The notes below the pieces were generated by a model, which saw only the letters and a program-made list of their open reading frames with translations, did not search any database and was not told the DNA's origin. Below are positions 24,863 to 33,782 of a DNA stretch of 49,918 bases, piece by piece (the first letter of the stretch is position 1; each line of letters starts with the position of its first letter). Made by a program: the position numbers and the translations under genes. This DNA comes from JAWUWD01 sp034112085 (lineage in GTDB: Bacteria; Bacteroidota; Bacteroidia; Cytophagales; Cyclobacteriaceae): contig JAWUWD010000013.1 of NCBI GenBank assembly GCA_034112085.1, positions 1 to 49,918 of the forward strand, written 5' to 3'.

Positions 24863-26002
24863 ATGTCAAACATAAATAATTCACTTGCTATAAATGCCTT
24901 AACATTCGTGTTTACGTTTGTTTTAATTAATAATTTAGCATTTTCTCAAAAAAATTATATTGTAAAAAATAATAAAATTTCTTCAGGATTAAACCTCATT
25001 AAAGGAACTCCAAGTGACAATGCATTACATATAATTGAGAAAAAAAAAGGAGCCACGGTTATGCATTTCCCAAATGACATTACTGAATATGGATTTACAG
25101 ATGGCTCCGTGTTCAGATCTTTCAAAATTAAAACTAATATTGATAGTTCACTTTACTTTTTTGAACGCATATTTAAAGGAGCAATCAATATATATTACCT
25201 CAAGAATAAAGATGTTGCACATTCATTCTACATTACTCCAAATGACATTATTCCCTTAAAAGCAATTCCAAAAGACAAAAGTGATTATAAGAGATTTTTA
25301 TCTAAATATTTAAAAAATTGTGATGATTCTTGGACAAGTATAGAAAATGTTACTTTATCCAAGAATAAACTACGCAAACTATTTACAAACAATGAGTTGT
25401 GTAAAAAAGGTTATCTTCCAAGGCTTAGATATGGATTTAAAATTTCTTCTTCATTGAATAAATTATCATCTCAAAAAAGACACCAACAACTCAGTATTCC
25501 AGCTTATGACTATTTTTTCGCAAGATCAATTAGTGCCTATGTAAACGTGCCACTGAGCACCACTAATTTTTCTTTTTTGATAGGGCTAGGTTTTAACCAA
25601 TATAAGTACTCTGAGGCCTTCACTTCATACAATTTACAACTAAACATTCTGAATTTGCATAATTTGGACGTTGACCAGACTAGACTCAATTTACCCATTG
25701 CTTTTAGATATACATTTTTAAACTTAAAAATGTCTCCGTTTATTGAAGCAGGAGCAGTTTATTCAACACAAATAAAAGGCTCCAGTACTTTAGTGAGTGA
25801 TAATTCGATAAGTTTAACAGAGTCTTCTACGATTAGTAATTCTCAAATTGGCTTATCCGTTGGAGCAGGGATGATATTTAAATACAATTCGAATTTTTCG
25901 TTTTTCATTCAGGCAGAACACAAAAAATTTCACCCTACTCAAAAACAAAGTGGGCTATTATTAATTGAAGATTTTTCTTTCTCTGTAGGGACATTGTTTT
26001 AA
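24863..26002 (+). CDS. predicted outer-membrane beta-barrel protein, AT-rich
   Basis: This is a 379-residue protein from the ATG at 24863. A longer reading from TTG 24848 only adds five residues that look like the tail of the hrpB relic. It has a signal peptide (ending NNLAFS), a middle region of unknown type, and a C-terminal half that looks like a small porin-type barrel: alternating strands, GLGFNQYKYSEAF, FIEAGAVYST, and a final strand FSFSVGTLF with terminal Phe. Codon use is markedly more A/T-rich than the neighbours, with many AAA, AAT and TTA codons, which suggests a separate origin. It is bracketed by the lipoprotein gene plus hrpB relic A on the left and a relic of the lipoprotein gene on the right. 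The function is unknown. Confidence 0.72.
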   Translation: MSNINNSLAINALTFVFTFVLINNLAFSQKNYIVKNNKISSGLNLIKGTPSDNALHIIEKKKGATVMHFPNDITEYGFTDGSVFRSFKIKTNIDSSLYFFERIFKGAINIYYLKNKDVAHSFYITPNDIIPLKAIPKDKSDYKRFLSKYLKNCDDSWTSIENVTLSKNKLRKLFTNNELCKKGYLPRLRYGFKISSSLNKLSSQKRHQQLSIPAYDYFFARSISAYVNVPLSTTNFSFLIGLGFNQYKYSEAFTSYNLQLNILNLHNLDVDQTRLNLPIAFRYTFLNLKMSPFIEAGAVYSTQIKGSSTLVSDNSISLTESSTISNSQIGLSVGAGMIFKYNSNFSFFIQAEHKKFHPTQKQSGLLLIEDFSFSVGTLF

Positions 26003-26089
26003 TAATGCTTACTCTTTACATTCCACGTTTCACTCTGAATTTCACATCTATTTTTAGCTGGATTTGTAAGAGAGCAGCTAATTAAAATA

Positions 26090-26223
26090 CTTGTCCAAAT
26101 AGTTTTCATAGAAGTCTAAATCAGAACATTTAGCTGGAGAATTACTATAAACATGGCAATATCTTATTGTCTGAAATTTATGTTACGGATAGTTTGTCAG
26201 TGGGCTTATTTACTGAATTTTAG
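26090..26223 (+). pseudogene. relic of the lipoprotein gene 3' end
   Basis: From 26140 the frame reads NYYKHGNILLSEIYVTDSLS to a TAG at 26221. The intact lipoprotein reads DYNKYGNILLS, nine extra codons, then EINVMDSMSVDLFTEF. The nine-codon gap lies between two copies of TCTG, a typical slippage deletion. Weaker similarity with frameshifts extends left to about 26090. The copy is non-functional. The rest of 26003-26340 has no ORF or structure that I can name. Confidence 0.82.
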
Positions 26224-26340
26224 TGGGAGTTATAATCAGGAAAGATTGTGGCATTTACCTTGAAATCTAATAAATACCAAAATCAATAAGGCAACAGGGC
26301 ATGAACCTATACCGTGGGTTTAAATTGAACATGATAAGTT

Positions 26341-26892
26341 TCACTTTCCACTCACCAATAAATCTCTAAGTCCTTGCTGATCACTTAAAGAACTGCCTTT
26401 TATGACCTCTGGTGAATCTTTCACATCCGCTTCAGTCTTCGTAATGTAAACTGGAACCTCTACCCTGATGCGTTTTTCAATAAACACTGTATCAGCTGGC
26501 AACTGAATCATCAATGTGTCAGTCTTTCCGGGAAGCTGCACAGTAACGGCACGGTCTATAATCACTTGTTCTGTGGGTTTCAAAAACCAAACAGATACTA
26601 TGACAAAGATTAACAAAAGTGCCTGTGCATAGGCTGGCATTCTATAACCCAACCAGACGAATGAAGTCTTTTGATGTTTGCCTTTGAATTGCTTTACCAA
26701 ATCAGCCTTGACAGAAGAAGTAACTAAAAGCGATTCGGATTGTTGAGCTTCTAACACCAGTGATCTTAAGTTTGTAAAAGCCTGTTCCCCTCCTAATTGA
26801 CCGGACACAAATATTCTTTCTTCAACTGACAAAGCCTCATAGTTCTTCACTCGGATCAGTCCATCTAGTTTGTCAAAATCTCTACTTTCCAT
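26341..26892 (-). CDS. probable anti-sigma factor (single-pass membrane protein)
   Basis: This is a 183-residue protein with a cytoplasmic N-terminal half, one transmembrane segment (ALLLIFVIVSVWFL, about residues 90-104) and a short extracytoplasmic part. It begins 11 bases inside the 3' end of the ECF sigma gene, an overlap typical of sigma/anti-sigma pairs. No zinc-binding HxxxCxxC motif is visible, so it is not a classical ZAS anti-sigma. The assignment rests on topology and gene order. Confidence 0.65.
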   Translation of the reverse strand: MESRDFDKLDGLIRVKNYEALSVEERIFVSGQLGGEQAFTNLRSLVLEAQQSESLLVTSSVKADLVKQFKGKHQKTSFVWLGYRMPAYAQALLLIFVIVSVWFLKPTEQVIIDRAVTVQLPGKTDTLMIQLPADTVFIEKRIRVEVPVYITKTEADVKDSPEVIKGSSLSDQQGLRDLLVSGK

Positions 26893-27466
26893 CTTTCAAT
26901 ACATTTTCATCATCTTCAATTACTCCCGCCAAGAGCTTCTTTATGTAAAATATCCTTGACTTGATCGTACCTTCTGGTAAGTCAAAGATTGTGGCAATCT
27001 CTTTCAATGATAAATCCTGCTGATATCTTAGTAAGAAAATTGTCCTCCGATCTTCATCCAATTGATCGAGTGCCTTATGCAGCATTTCAGTCTGAATCTC
27101 CTCATCTATCTTTCGTTCTACACTTGGGATCGTAATTTGATATTCTTCAAGCTGTTGACGATAAGCATCTTCGAATCCACGCTTGCGATAGGCATTCTTA
27201 CACATATTGGAAGCTATTCGAAATAACCAAGGCTTCACATCATAGCCCTGCTTATATAACTCAGGCCGATTAATGATACGAGTAAACAGGTCATGTACAT
27301 TGTCTTCTGCCATCTCTTGATCAGACCACAACATCTTTCGAAAAAAACCATTGAGCCTGTTGGCATATCGTTCATATAGACTTTCGAACGCACGATGATC
27401 CCCATCTTGGATGAGGATCATCAACTGTTCGTCAGTTTTGTTACTATAGTTGGTGAATAGGCCCAA
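26882..27466 (-). CDS. ECF-type RNA polymerase sigma factor
   Basis: This is a 194-residue extracytoplasmic-function sigma-70. Region 2 is the segment FESLYERYANRLNGFFRKML through VKPWLFRIASNMCKNAYRKR. Region 4 is LDEDRRTIFLLRYQQDLSLK and EIATIFDLPEGTIKSRIFYI, a clear helix-turn-helix. The start is a TTG directly after the TAG of the upstream gene (zero-base gap), giving the family-like start MGLFTNYSNKTDEQL. The next ATG would remove the start of region 2. Coupling to the upstream gene is probably by termination-reinitiation. Confidence 0.93.
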   Translation of the reverse strand: MGLFTNYSNKTDEQLMILIQDGDHRAFESLYERYANRLNGFFRKMLWSDQEMAEDNVHDLFTRIINRPELYKQGYDVKPWLFRIASNMCKNAYRKRGFEDAYRQQLEEYQITIPSVERKIDEEIQTEMLHKALDQLDEDRRTIFLLRYQQDLSLKEIATIFDLPEGTIKSRIFYIKKLLAGVIEDDENVLKDGK

Positions 27467-29422
27467 CTACTCTTCTATAACATCCATAAAAACTCTGAAC
27501 CCTACTCTCGTATCTGCACCCTGATATTCATTAATACTGGTGATAGTTGACTCACCCTTGACATGATCCCAGCTGCCTCCCATTGCTTTACCTTTCTCAT
27601 CGGTCATCTCTGCTACATTACCGATCACATCAAAGAGTCCCATATCTCCAGAGAAATAAGTCCCTACTGGTGATGTCATGATAAATCCATCTCCTTTCAA
27701 CTTACCCTTGCAAAATGGTTTTTCTGGCATATTGATATTGGCCAATGGGCAGCCACTATCATTGACTATCGCATTGCGATGCTTGAACCAATCTGAGTGA
27801 TACCAAGGATAGCTTACACTATCATAATCTCCGATGCGGTACTCTTCGAAAAGTCTTGGCTTACCATCTCCGTCAGGTCGAGCCTTCACGATGTTATCTT
27901 CGAACTCCCAAGTCTGGAAATCCACATATCCTAAAGCTGCCATTGTCCATTCTTTTCTTGTAGGAAGTCTGAATTTCACTTTCTTGAATTTACGATCATC
28001 TTGTACGTTATATTGTGTGGTCAACCACTCACAGTAGATTTTTGCAGCATCATAAGTCATTTCCATGGCTGGGAAGTTTGAAAAGAGTGGTTTTCCTTTC
28101 TCAGATTTATTGTAGCTGTAGTGATATGCTTTCATCATCGCTAGCGGCATACCTTCATACTTCGAAAGATCAAATTCAGCTGTTTGATACAGATCATCGT
28201 AACCGTTAGTTTTAAGATATTTCAAAAAGAATTCATATTCTTTATTGGTCAATTCCATACTATTTGCATAAACATTGTCCTTGACCTTTGTCATGCGTTT
28301 GTCGATTTTCTTGATGTCCAAAGTTGTCTTTACGAAGTTGGTGGACATATTCACATCTGACTTCAGTAGCATCTCCACGCGCGCTTTCATCTGTGATCTG
28401 TCAGCAATCGTAAGTATATTTTCTTTCCATGCTTTGGCACTTTCAGCATCTTCAATCTTCTCATAGTATTGTTTCAATAGCATAAATGGCACAATGTAAT
28501 TTGGCTCTAGCGTCCTGCCTGTGGCAGTCTTAGGCTCTCCATTGAAATCCACTGATAAGTAGTCCAATAAAAATCTCTTTTCAATATTTTCCTTAATCAC
28601 AGTATAGTTGTCGATCTTCTTCTCGCTCAGCTGTGAAGTGAGTCCTACAACATATAGTCTATTTTCGACCTGCTCGAGACTCTTTCTCGGCATTGTTAGC
28701 GCATAGAAGAAGTTAGTCTCAGGGTTCAACAATGGTAAAGAAGCCAAATCACTATTTTCACTAATGAGTCCGATCTTATCGAACTTAGCACTTTGATAGT
28801 CTGCATTAGACAATAAGTCAAGATTAAGGACTTTTACATCTTCTCGCACTTTCATAACATCCTGTAAAATCCATAATGGAATCGTAGTATTCTCTCCTTC
28901 GGTGAATAACACACCGTTCTCCCCTACTGACATCAACACATTGTATGAGTAGTTGAGTAAGCTCGGGTAAACCACATTTGCCTCGTAAAGCGATTGTGTC
29001 AGCGTCCTACGGTCTGTCCCTATGACTTCAGCCATCATGATGCGTTCTGGCAGTAACAATTTCTTATCTACCACTTTCAGCGCTTTGGATAGGTTCTCTA
29101 CTCCTTGGCTAGACCAGCCTTGGAGCTTGGCCTTGACCAGATAAGCTTCCGGACTTGCTTCGAATCGTGTACTGATGTCATCTGACAAGATCGTCAACTC
29201 TTGGTTGGACATACCGCTGTAATGACCCGCCTTGAAGTATTCGACCCAACCAGGCTTATCATCTGGATGCTCTTCAAGATAGGTCTTCCAAGATCTGAAT
29301 TTTTCTTTGTACCAACTGCTGGCCTTTACTTCGGTAAGTTTCGAAGGGATGGTTTCTGGTCGGTTGATTGCATTCGCTTGATAGCCAATGCCTAGTATAA
29401 GTATGATGATTATCTTTTTCAT
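27467..29422 (-). CDS. exported protein with formylglycine-generating-enzyme-like domain, cysteines absent
   Basis: This is a 651-residue protein with a signal peptide (MKKIIIILILGIGYQANA). The middle has a segment (NGVLFTEGENTTIPLWILQD and VREDVKVLNLDLLS, about residues 165-205) that resembles the soluble tail of DUF2723/TMEM260-type proteins. The C-terminal 250 residues are an FGE-sulfatase (SUMF1-like) fold: MELTNKEYEFFL, RLPTRKEWTMAALGY, GLFDVIGNVAEMTD, GGSWDH and RVGFRVF. The catalytic cysteine pair of true FGE near the GGSW block is missing, so it is more like the structural GldJ/GldK group. It is first in an operon with an ECF sigma and anti-sigma and is divergent to a sulfatase. The exact role is unknown. 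Confidence 0.8.
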   Translation of the reverse strand: MKKIIIILILGIGYQANAINRPETIPSKLTEVKASSWYKEKFRSWKTYLEEHPDDKPGWVEYFKAGHYSGMSNQELTILSDDISTRFEASPEAYLVKAKLQGWSSQGVENLSKALKVVDKKLLLPERIMMAEVIGTDRRTLTQSLYEANVVYPSLLNYSYNVLMSVGENGVLFTEGENTTIPLWILQDVMKVREDVKVLNLDLLSNADYQSAKFDKIGLISENSDLASLPLLNPETNFFYALTMPRKSLEQVENRLYVVGLTSQLSEKKIDNYTVIKENIEKRFLLDYLSVDFNGEPKTATGRTLEPNYIVPFMLLKQYYEKIEDAESAKAWKENILTIADRSQMKARVEMLLKSDVNMSTNFVKTTLDIKKIDKRMTKVKDNVYANSMELTNKEYEFFLKYLKTNGYDDLYQTAEFDLSKYEGMPLAMMKAYHYSYNKSEKGKPLFSNFPAMEMTYDAAKIYCEWLTTQYNVQDDRKFKKVKFRLPTRKEWTMAALGYVDFQTWEFEDNIVKARPDGDGKPRLFEEYRIGDYDSVSYPWYHSDWFKHRNAIVNDSGCPLANINMPEKPFCKGKLKGDGFIMTSPVGTYFSGDMGLFDVIGNVAEMTDEKGKAMGGSWDHVKGESTITSINEYQGADTRVGFRVFMDVIEE

Positions 29423-29463
29423 TGTCGTTTCGATTAATGATGTCTTCTTCCGGAAGTCAAAAG

Positions 29464-29491
29464 GTCATACACCTGAACTATGGGCAGGTTC
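29464..29491 (-). promoter_or_regulatory. candidate ECF-type promoter of the FGE-like/sigma operon
   Basis: On the minus strand GAACCT (29491-29486) is followed after 16 bases by TATGAC (29469-29464), about 42 bases before the ATG at 29422. GAAC-type -35 boxes are usual for ECF sigma factors, which often activate their own operon. The match is short and could be chance. Confidence 0.3.
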
Positions 29492-29711
29492 AATATTAGG
29501 AAAGAATTAATTTTAATAAAGGAAATAAGCATCTGAAAAAAATCACTATCAATGTCCATTTGTTCTGTTTTTTTTGCTGATCGAAGCTTCTAGTATTGCT
29601 TTCTATTTCTAATTAGAAGACTAACCGCCTAAGCGATAATATTATACATGAAATTTACTATCACAACGTTGAAATAAGAATTGATTATATTGGTCATCTT
29701 AACAATGACTA

Positions 29712-31340
29712 ATGAGAATATTAATTTCTACTATACTCTTACTATACATCACCTCTTGTCAGGAGTCTAACGAAAAACAAACTTCTAAATCAAAGCCTAA
29801 TATACTACTCATCGTGGCAGATGACATGGGCTATGCAGACCTAGGTTGCTTTGGCAGTGATATTCTTACGCCAAACATCGACCAACTGGCTGCTGAAGGC
29901 GTACGTTTCACCAACTTCTATTCTGCTCCTAGTTGTGCTCCCACCAGAGCTTCGCTACTCACTGGAGCTGATAATCATATGGCAGGTATGGGTTCACAAT
30001 TCAACCGAACTGGAGATCAGTGGGGTTATGAAGGATTCCTCAGTGATAGGGTCATTACCATACCTCAGGTGTTAAGTGATCACGGTTACCATACCTCTAT
30101 GGTTGGTAAGTGGCATCTCGGTGGTAAAGAAGATCAACTTGCTCAAAGTAAAGGATTTCAGAGATCATTCATTCTTCATCAAGGTGGCGGCAATCACTAT
30201 AACAATATTGGATTTGAATCTACAGACTTACCTTCTATATATTCACTCAATGGACAGGAAATCGAGTGGCCAAAAGACGCCTACTCGACTGATCTATACA
30301 CTGACTATTTGATCGATTTCATCAGCGAAAGTAATAAAGAGAATAAGCCTTTCTTTGCCTTGGGGGCATATACTTCTCCTCATTGGCCCCTACAAGTGGA
30401 TAGTGCCTATTGGACAAAGTACGAGGCTGACTATGTTGATGGGTATGAGTCCTTGCGCATTAGAAGGTTAGCAGCCCTAAAAGCCAAAGGCATTATTTCT
30501 CAAGATCATCCAATGCCTCCGCTACATCCAGGCATCACACCTTGGGATTCTTTATCTTCAGAGGAACAAAAAATAGAAACACGTAAAATGGCCTTATATG
30601 CTGGCATGCTTGAAAACTTAGACGTGAATGTTGGACGAATAATTGCGCATTTGAAAGGTATCGGTGAATATGACAATACGGTAATTATCTTTATGAGTGA
30701 CAATGGCGCTGCCTATCGAGACTTTTATAGCATTGGTCCCTTCAAAGAATTCTTGCAAGCAAACTATGACAATGGCTATGACAATATGGGAAAAGCCTCC
30801 TCATTTGTATCATACGGACCAGGTTGGGCTGAAGCTGGCTCAGCTCCGTTTAGATTTTACAAGCAATACACTTTTGAAGGTGGTATCCGCGTCCCGATGA
30901 TTATCCGTGATCCATCTACTCAGTCGGCTGGCAGCATCAATAAAAGCTTTGCTACACTCACGGATATCGCACCTACATTCTATGAACTAGCACAGGCTCC
31001 ATTCCCTAAAAAACACCTAGGTAATGACATTTATCCACTACAAGGAAAGTCTATCTTACCATTGATAAGAGGAGAGGTCAACGAAATACACGGTGAAGAT
31101 GATGCCTGGACGATGGAGCATCATCATCATGTACTGGTTCGTAAAGGAGAATGGAAACTCATCAATACAGGAATGGGCTGGGAAGAGTCTAAATTTGGTC
31201 TCTACAATATTGCGACCGATCCATCAGAAAGCACTGATGTCAAAGAAAACCACCCTGAAAAATATCAAGGATTGCTATCGGTATGGAAGAAATTCAAACA
31301 CGAATATAAGGTGACAGCGTACGATGCTGGAGATGAGTGA
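29712..31340 (+). CDS. lipoprotein arylsulfatase (Cys-type sulfatase)
   Basis: This is a 542-residue sulfatase of the alkaline-phosphatase superfamily. The signal peptide ends in a lipobox (LLLYITSC), so it is likely membrane-anchored. The N-terminal metal site is LLIVADDMGYADLGCFG, and the sulfatase signature is CAPTRASLLTG with the modifiable Cys75. Further motifs are MVGKWHLG and FMSDNGAA, the usual active-site Lys/His and Asp/Asn. It needs conversion of Cys75 to formylglycine by a maturase. The divergent FGE-like protein lacks the catalytic cysteines, so that activity must come from elsewhere. The substrate is unknown; marine Bacteroidota often use such enzymes on sulfated polysaccharides. 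Confidence 0.95.
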   Translation: MRILISTILLLYITSCQESNEKQTSKSKPNILLIVADDMGYADLGCFGSDILTPNIDQLAAEGVRFTNFYSAPSCAPTRASLLTGADNHMAGMGSQFNRTGDQWGYEGFLSDRVITIPQVLSDHGYHTSMVGKWHLGGKEDQLAQSKGFQRSFILHQGGGNHYNNIGFESTDLPSIYSLNGQEIEWPKDAYSTDLYTDYLIDFISESNKENKPFFALGAYTSPHWPLQVDSAYWTKYEADYVDGYESLRIRRLAALKAKGIISQDHPMPPLHPGITPWDSLSSEEQKIETRKMALYAGMLENLDVNVGRIIAHLKGIGEYDNTVIIFMSDNGAAYRDFYSIGPFKEFLQANYDNGYDNMGKASSFVSYGPGWAEAGSAPFRFYKQYTFEGGIRVPMIIRDPSTQSAGSINKSFATLTDIAPTFYELAQAPFPKKHLGNDIYPLQGKSILPLIRGEVNEIHGEDDAWTMEHHHHVLVRKGEWKLINTGMGWEESKFGLYNIATDPSESTDVKENHPEKYQGLLSVWKKFKHEYKVTAYDAGDE

Positions 31341-31377
31341 TTCAAACATTAACTAACCATGGTTTAACAATCGACAT

Positions 31378-31845
31378 ATGACTAATACAGAACTGATTAC
31401 TAAATTCTATGATTCATTTGCCAAAGGGAATATCGAAAGCATGATCGAATGCTATCATGATGATATCGTCTTTGAAGACCCAGCCTTCGGAACGTTGAAA
31501 GGTGAAACGGCTAAAAACATGTGGCGTATGCTTCTTTCTAGAAGAGAAGCAACTACTGAGATCACCTACTCAGATGTGCAAGAAACTGCCGATGGTGGTA
31601 CTGCGCAATGGATCGCATCTTATATTTATGGACCTAAAAAGAGAAAAGTAGTCAACCACGTTTCAGCACAATTGACTATCTCTGAAGGCAAAATTATTAC
31701 TCATACAGATACTTTTGATATGTGGAAGTGGACACAACAGGCTTTAGGAGCCTCCGGTTATCTACTGGGATGGTCTTCTTTTATGCAAAACAAGATTCAG
31801 CAGAAATTGAGTGGGCTTTTAAAAAAGTATGTTGACAAGCAATAG
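31378..31845 (+). CDS. NTF2-like / SnoaL-like protein
   Basis: This is a 155-residue single-domain protein of the NTF2-like fold. The beginning LITKFYDSFAKGNIESMIEC and the DDIVFEDPAFGTLKGETAKNM stretch are typical of SnoaL-like cone-barrel domains. It lacks a signal peptide, so it is cytoplasmic. It lies 37 bases after the sulfatase on the same strand, so co-transcription is possible. The ligand and the reaction are unknown. Confidence 0.8.
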   Translation: MTNTELITKFYDSFAKGNIESMIECYHDDIVFEDPAFGTLKGETAKNMWRMLLSRREATTEITYSDVQETADGGTAQWIASYIYGPKKRKVVNHVSAQLTISEGKIITHTDTFDMWKWTQQALGASGYLLGWSSFMQNKIQQKLSGLLKKYVDKQ

Positions 31846-31957
31846 TAAATAATTTCTTTAGTTTGAGATTCTTCTGCCGAGTAATCTGATTGGCCTAGCT
31901 GAATAAACTCAGTCTACATTAATGAAAAACTTAGTATTAATAAAATAACTCATTCGA

Positions 31958-32674
31958 TTAAAGCGCTTCAATTTTAGCAATATCATCAACCCCGAGAAGT
32001 TTATCTTCTTTGTTAGTATACCATGTTCGGAGCTTGGGGATTTTGATTCCCTCAACTTCGACCATTCCTTCAAGCGTAATATATTCTCCGTCATTCTTTG
32101 ACTCGTCATGAAAGAATTGATAGGCTGACATCTCATAAGTATCAGGATGGATATAGAAGTACCAAATATCCTTACCTACAACAGCATCGTAAGTCACCTT
32201 CAGCTTGAGATAATCCTTACCCATGAACTCGACCTGCTTTACTTCATTATCAATTTGAGTTCCATCATCTTTGAGCTTCATTGGTAGTCCATAAAGATAT
32301 ACATAATAGTTGCGCATCATCTTAGCGCGATCAGGATTAAGTCTATGTTTTTCCCTTTCTTCATCTGTGAAATCACTGCTGCCATCCAAGGTCAAAGTAC
32401 ACGAATCTCCATCTAGTATTTGTACAGTTTCATGCTCACCATCACTACGATATCCTTGAAAGTAATTTCCCCCATTTCTAAACTCTATGATCTGTTTGAT
32501 CATTTTCCCATTGCGCTCGTCCTCCGCGAAAGTAATTTTAGCACCCAGGGTTGCCCAATTTCCATTTGGATCATGGTAGGCAATAGTTTTATCAAGTAAC
32601 TCTGTTCCAGTTAGATTTTGAGCTGTAGCGGATAGAGATAACGAAAGAGTTGCGAGTAGTATTAGATTTTTCAT
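31958..32674 (-). CDS. secreted DUF6503-like protein
   Basis: This is a 238-residue protein with a signal peptide (MKNLILLATLSLSLSATAQ). The mature part starts TGTELLDKTIAYHDPNGNW and contains GKDYLKLKVTYDAVVGKDIW and YIHPDTYEMSAYQFFHDE, a pattern of the Bacteroidota DUF6503 family, related in fold to LolA-type lipoprotein carriers. The function is unknown. It is convergent with the NTF2-like gene and divergent from the hydrolase gene. It shares its general fold class with the lipoprotein at 23740 but is not a close copy. Confidence 0.75.
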   Translation of the reverse strand: MKNLILLATLSLSLSATAQNLTGTELLDKTIAYHDPNGNWATLGAKITFAEDERNGKMIKQIIEFRNGGNYFQGYRSDGEHETVQILDGDSCTLTLDGSSDFTDEEREKHRLNPDRAKMMRNYYVYLYGLPMKLKDDGTQIDNEVKQVEFMGKDYLKLKVTYDAVVGKDIWYFYIHPDTYEMSAYQFFHDESKNDGEYITLEGMVEVEGIKIPKLRTWYTNKEDKLLGVDDIAKIEAL

Positions 32675-32776
32675 ATAAATTGAATTGCTTTGGTCAGCAT
32701 AATTTAAGTACTTTCTACTGATATGCCTATTTAATATTATTTAGTAAATTGTAATCATCATCAAATCAAATAAAAC

Positions 32777-33664
32777 ATGAAGGAAATCAAAAAAGAAGAC
32801 ATCAATCAAGATGTCTATGATTTACTAGATAGCTATATTCATAGTAAAATAGACCGAAGAAAATTTGTACATAAGCTTTCAGCTTATGCTATCGGAGGAC
32901 TTACGGTCACTTCCTTAATGTCATTTCTACTACCAAATTATGTAGAAAAACAGCAAGTCAAGCCAAGTGATCCCCGATTGATATCGGAGTATATAGAATA
33001 TGATTCTCCAAATGGTGCAGGAAAAATGCGTGGTTTACTTACAAGACTAAAGGACATCTCAACCAAATCTCCAGGAGTCATTGTTGTTCATGAAAACAGA
33101 GGACTCAACCCACATATCGAGGATGTTGCAAGAAGAGCAGCTTTAGAAGGGTTTGTAGCCTTCGCACCTGACGCACTCTACCCGCTGGGTGGATATCCAG
33201 GCACAGATGATGAAGGTCGAGAGATGCAACGTAAACGGGACCGAGATGAAATGCTAGAAGATTTCATAGCAGCATACGATTACTTGAAAGTACACAATGA
33301 GTGTACTGGCAATGTAGGTGTAGTAGGATTCTGCTTCGGTGGATCTATCTCTAATAAAATGGCAGTTCGTCTACCAGACTTAAAAGCTTCTGTGCCATTC
33401 TATGGTGGACAACCAACTGCTGAAGATGTGCCAAATATCAAGGCGCCTCTATTACTTCAGTTTGCAGGACTTGACAAAAGAGTAAATGAAGGTTGGCCAG
33501 CTTATGAAGAAGCATTAAAAGCTAATAATAAAGAATATACTGCTCATGTGTACCCAGCGGTTAATCATGGATTTCATAATGACACAACTCCTAGATATGA
33601 TGAAAAAGCAGCTAAACTCGCTTGGCAACGTACGATCGATTTCTTTAAGGAAAAATTAGTTTAG
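32777..33664 (+). CDS. dienelactone hydrolase family protein with twin-arginine-like signal
   Basis: This is a 295-residue alpha/beta hydrolase of the dienelactone hydrolase family. The catalytic triad is visible as Cys186 in VGFCFGGS, Asp233 in GLDKRVN and His264 in VNHGFHND. The N-terminus contains DRRKFVHKLSAYAIGGLTVT, a twin-arginine-like signal followed by a hydrophobic stretch, so export by Tat is likely. The natural substrate cannot be told. It is divergent from the DUF6503-like gene, and an intrinsic terminator follows it. Confidence 0.88.
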   Translation: MKEIKKEDINQDVYDLLDSYIHSKIDRRKFVHKLSAYAIGGLTVTSLMSFLLPNYVEKQQVKPSDPRLISEYIEYDSPNGAGKMRGLLTRLKDISTKSPGVIVVHENRGLNPHIEDVARRAALEGFVAFAPDALYPLGGYPGTDDEGREMQRKRDRDEMLEDFIAAYDYLKVHNECTGNVGVVGFCFGGSISNKMAVRLPDLKASVPFYGGQPTAEDVPNIKAPLLLQFAGLDKRVNEGWPAYEEALKANNKEYTAHVYPAVNHGFHNDTTPRYDEKAAKLAWQRTIDFFKEKLV

Positions 33665-33721
33665 ATTTTAGAACTCATAATTTTCATCAGTAAAACACAA
33701 AAATCCACCTACCCTAATCCA

Positions 33722-33762
33722 CAAAAAAACCCTGACTAGCTTTAAGCTAATCAGGGTTTTTG
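33722..33762. terminator. bidirectional intrinsic terminator
   Basis: AAAAACCCTGA (33724-33734) pairs with TCAGGGTTTTT (33751-33761). An inner TAGCT/AGCTA stem sits within the loop. An A-run on the left and a T-run on the right allow function on both strands. It sits between the convergent hydrolase and membrane fusion protein genes. Confidence 0.9.
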
Positions 33763-33782
33763 GTTTTAGATGTTATCAGAAA

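Noticed and set aside
29447..29456. Palindrome CTTCCGGAAG in front of the FGE-like gene
   Set aside because: A single 10-base palindrome without a second copy or a recognised regulator.
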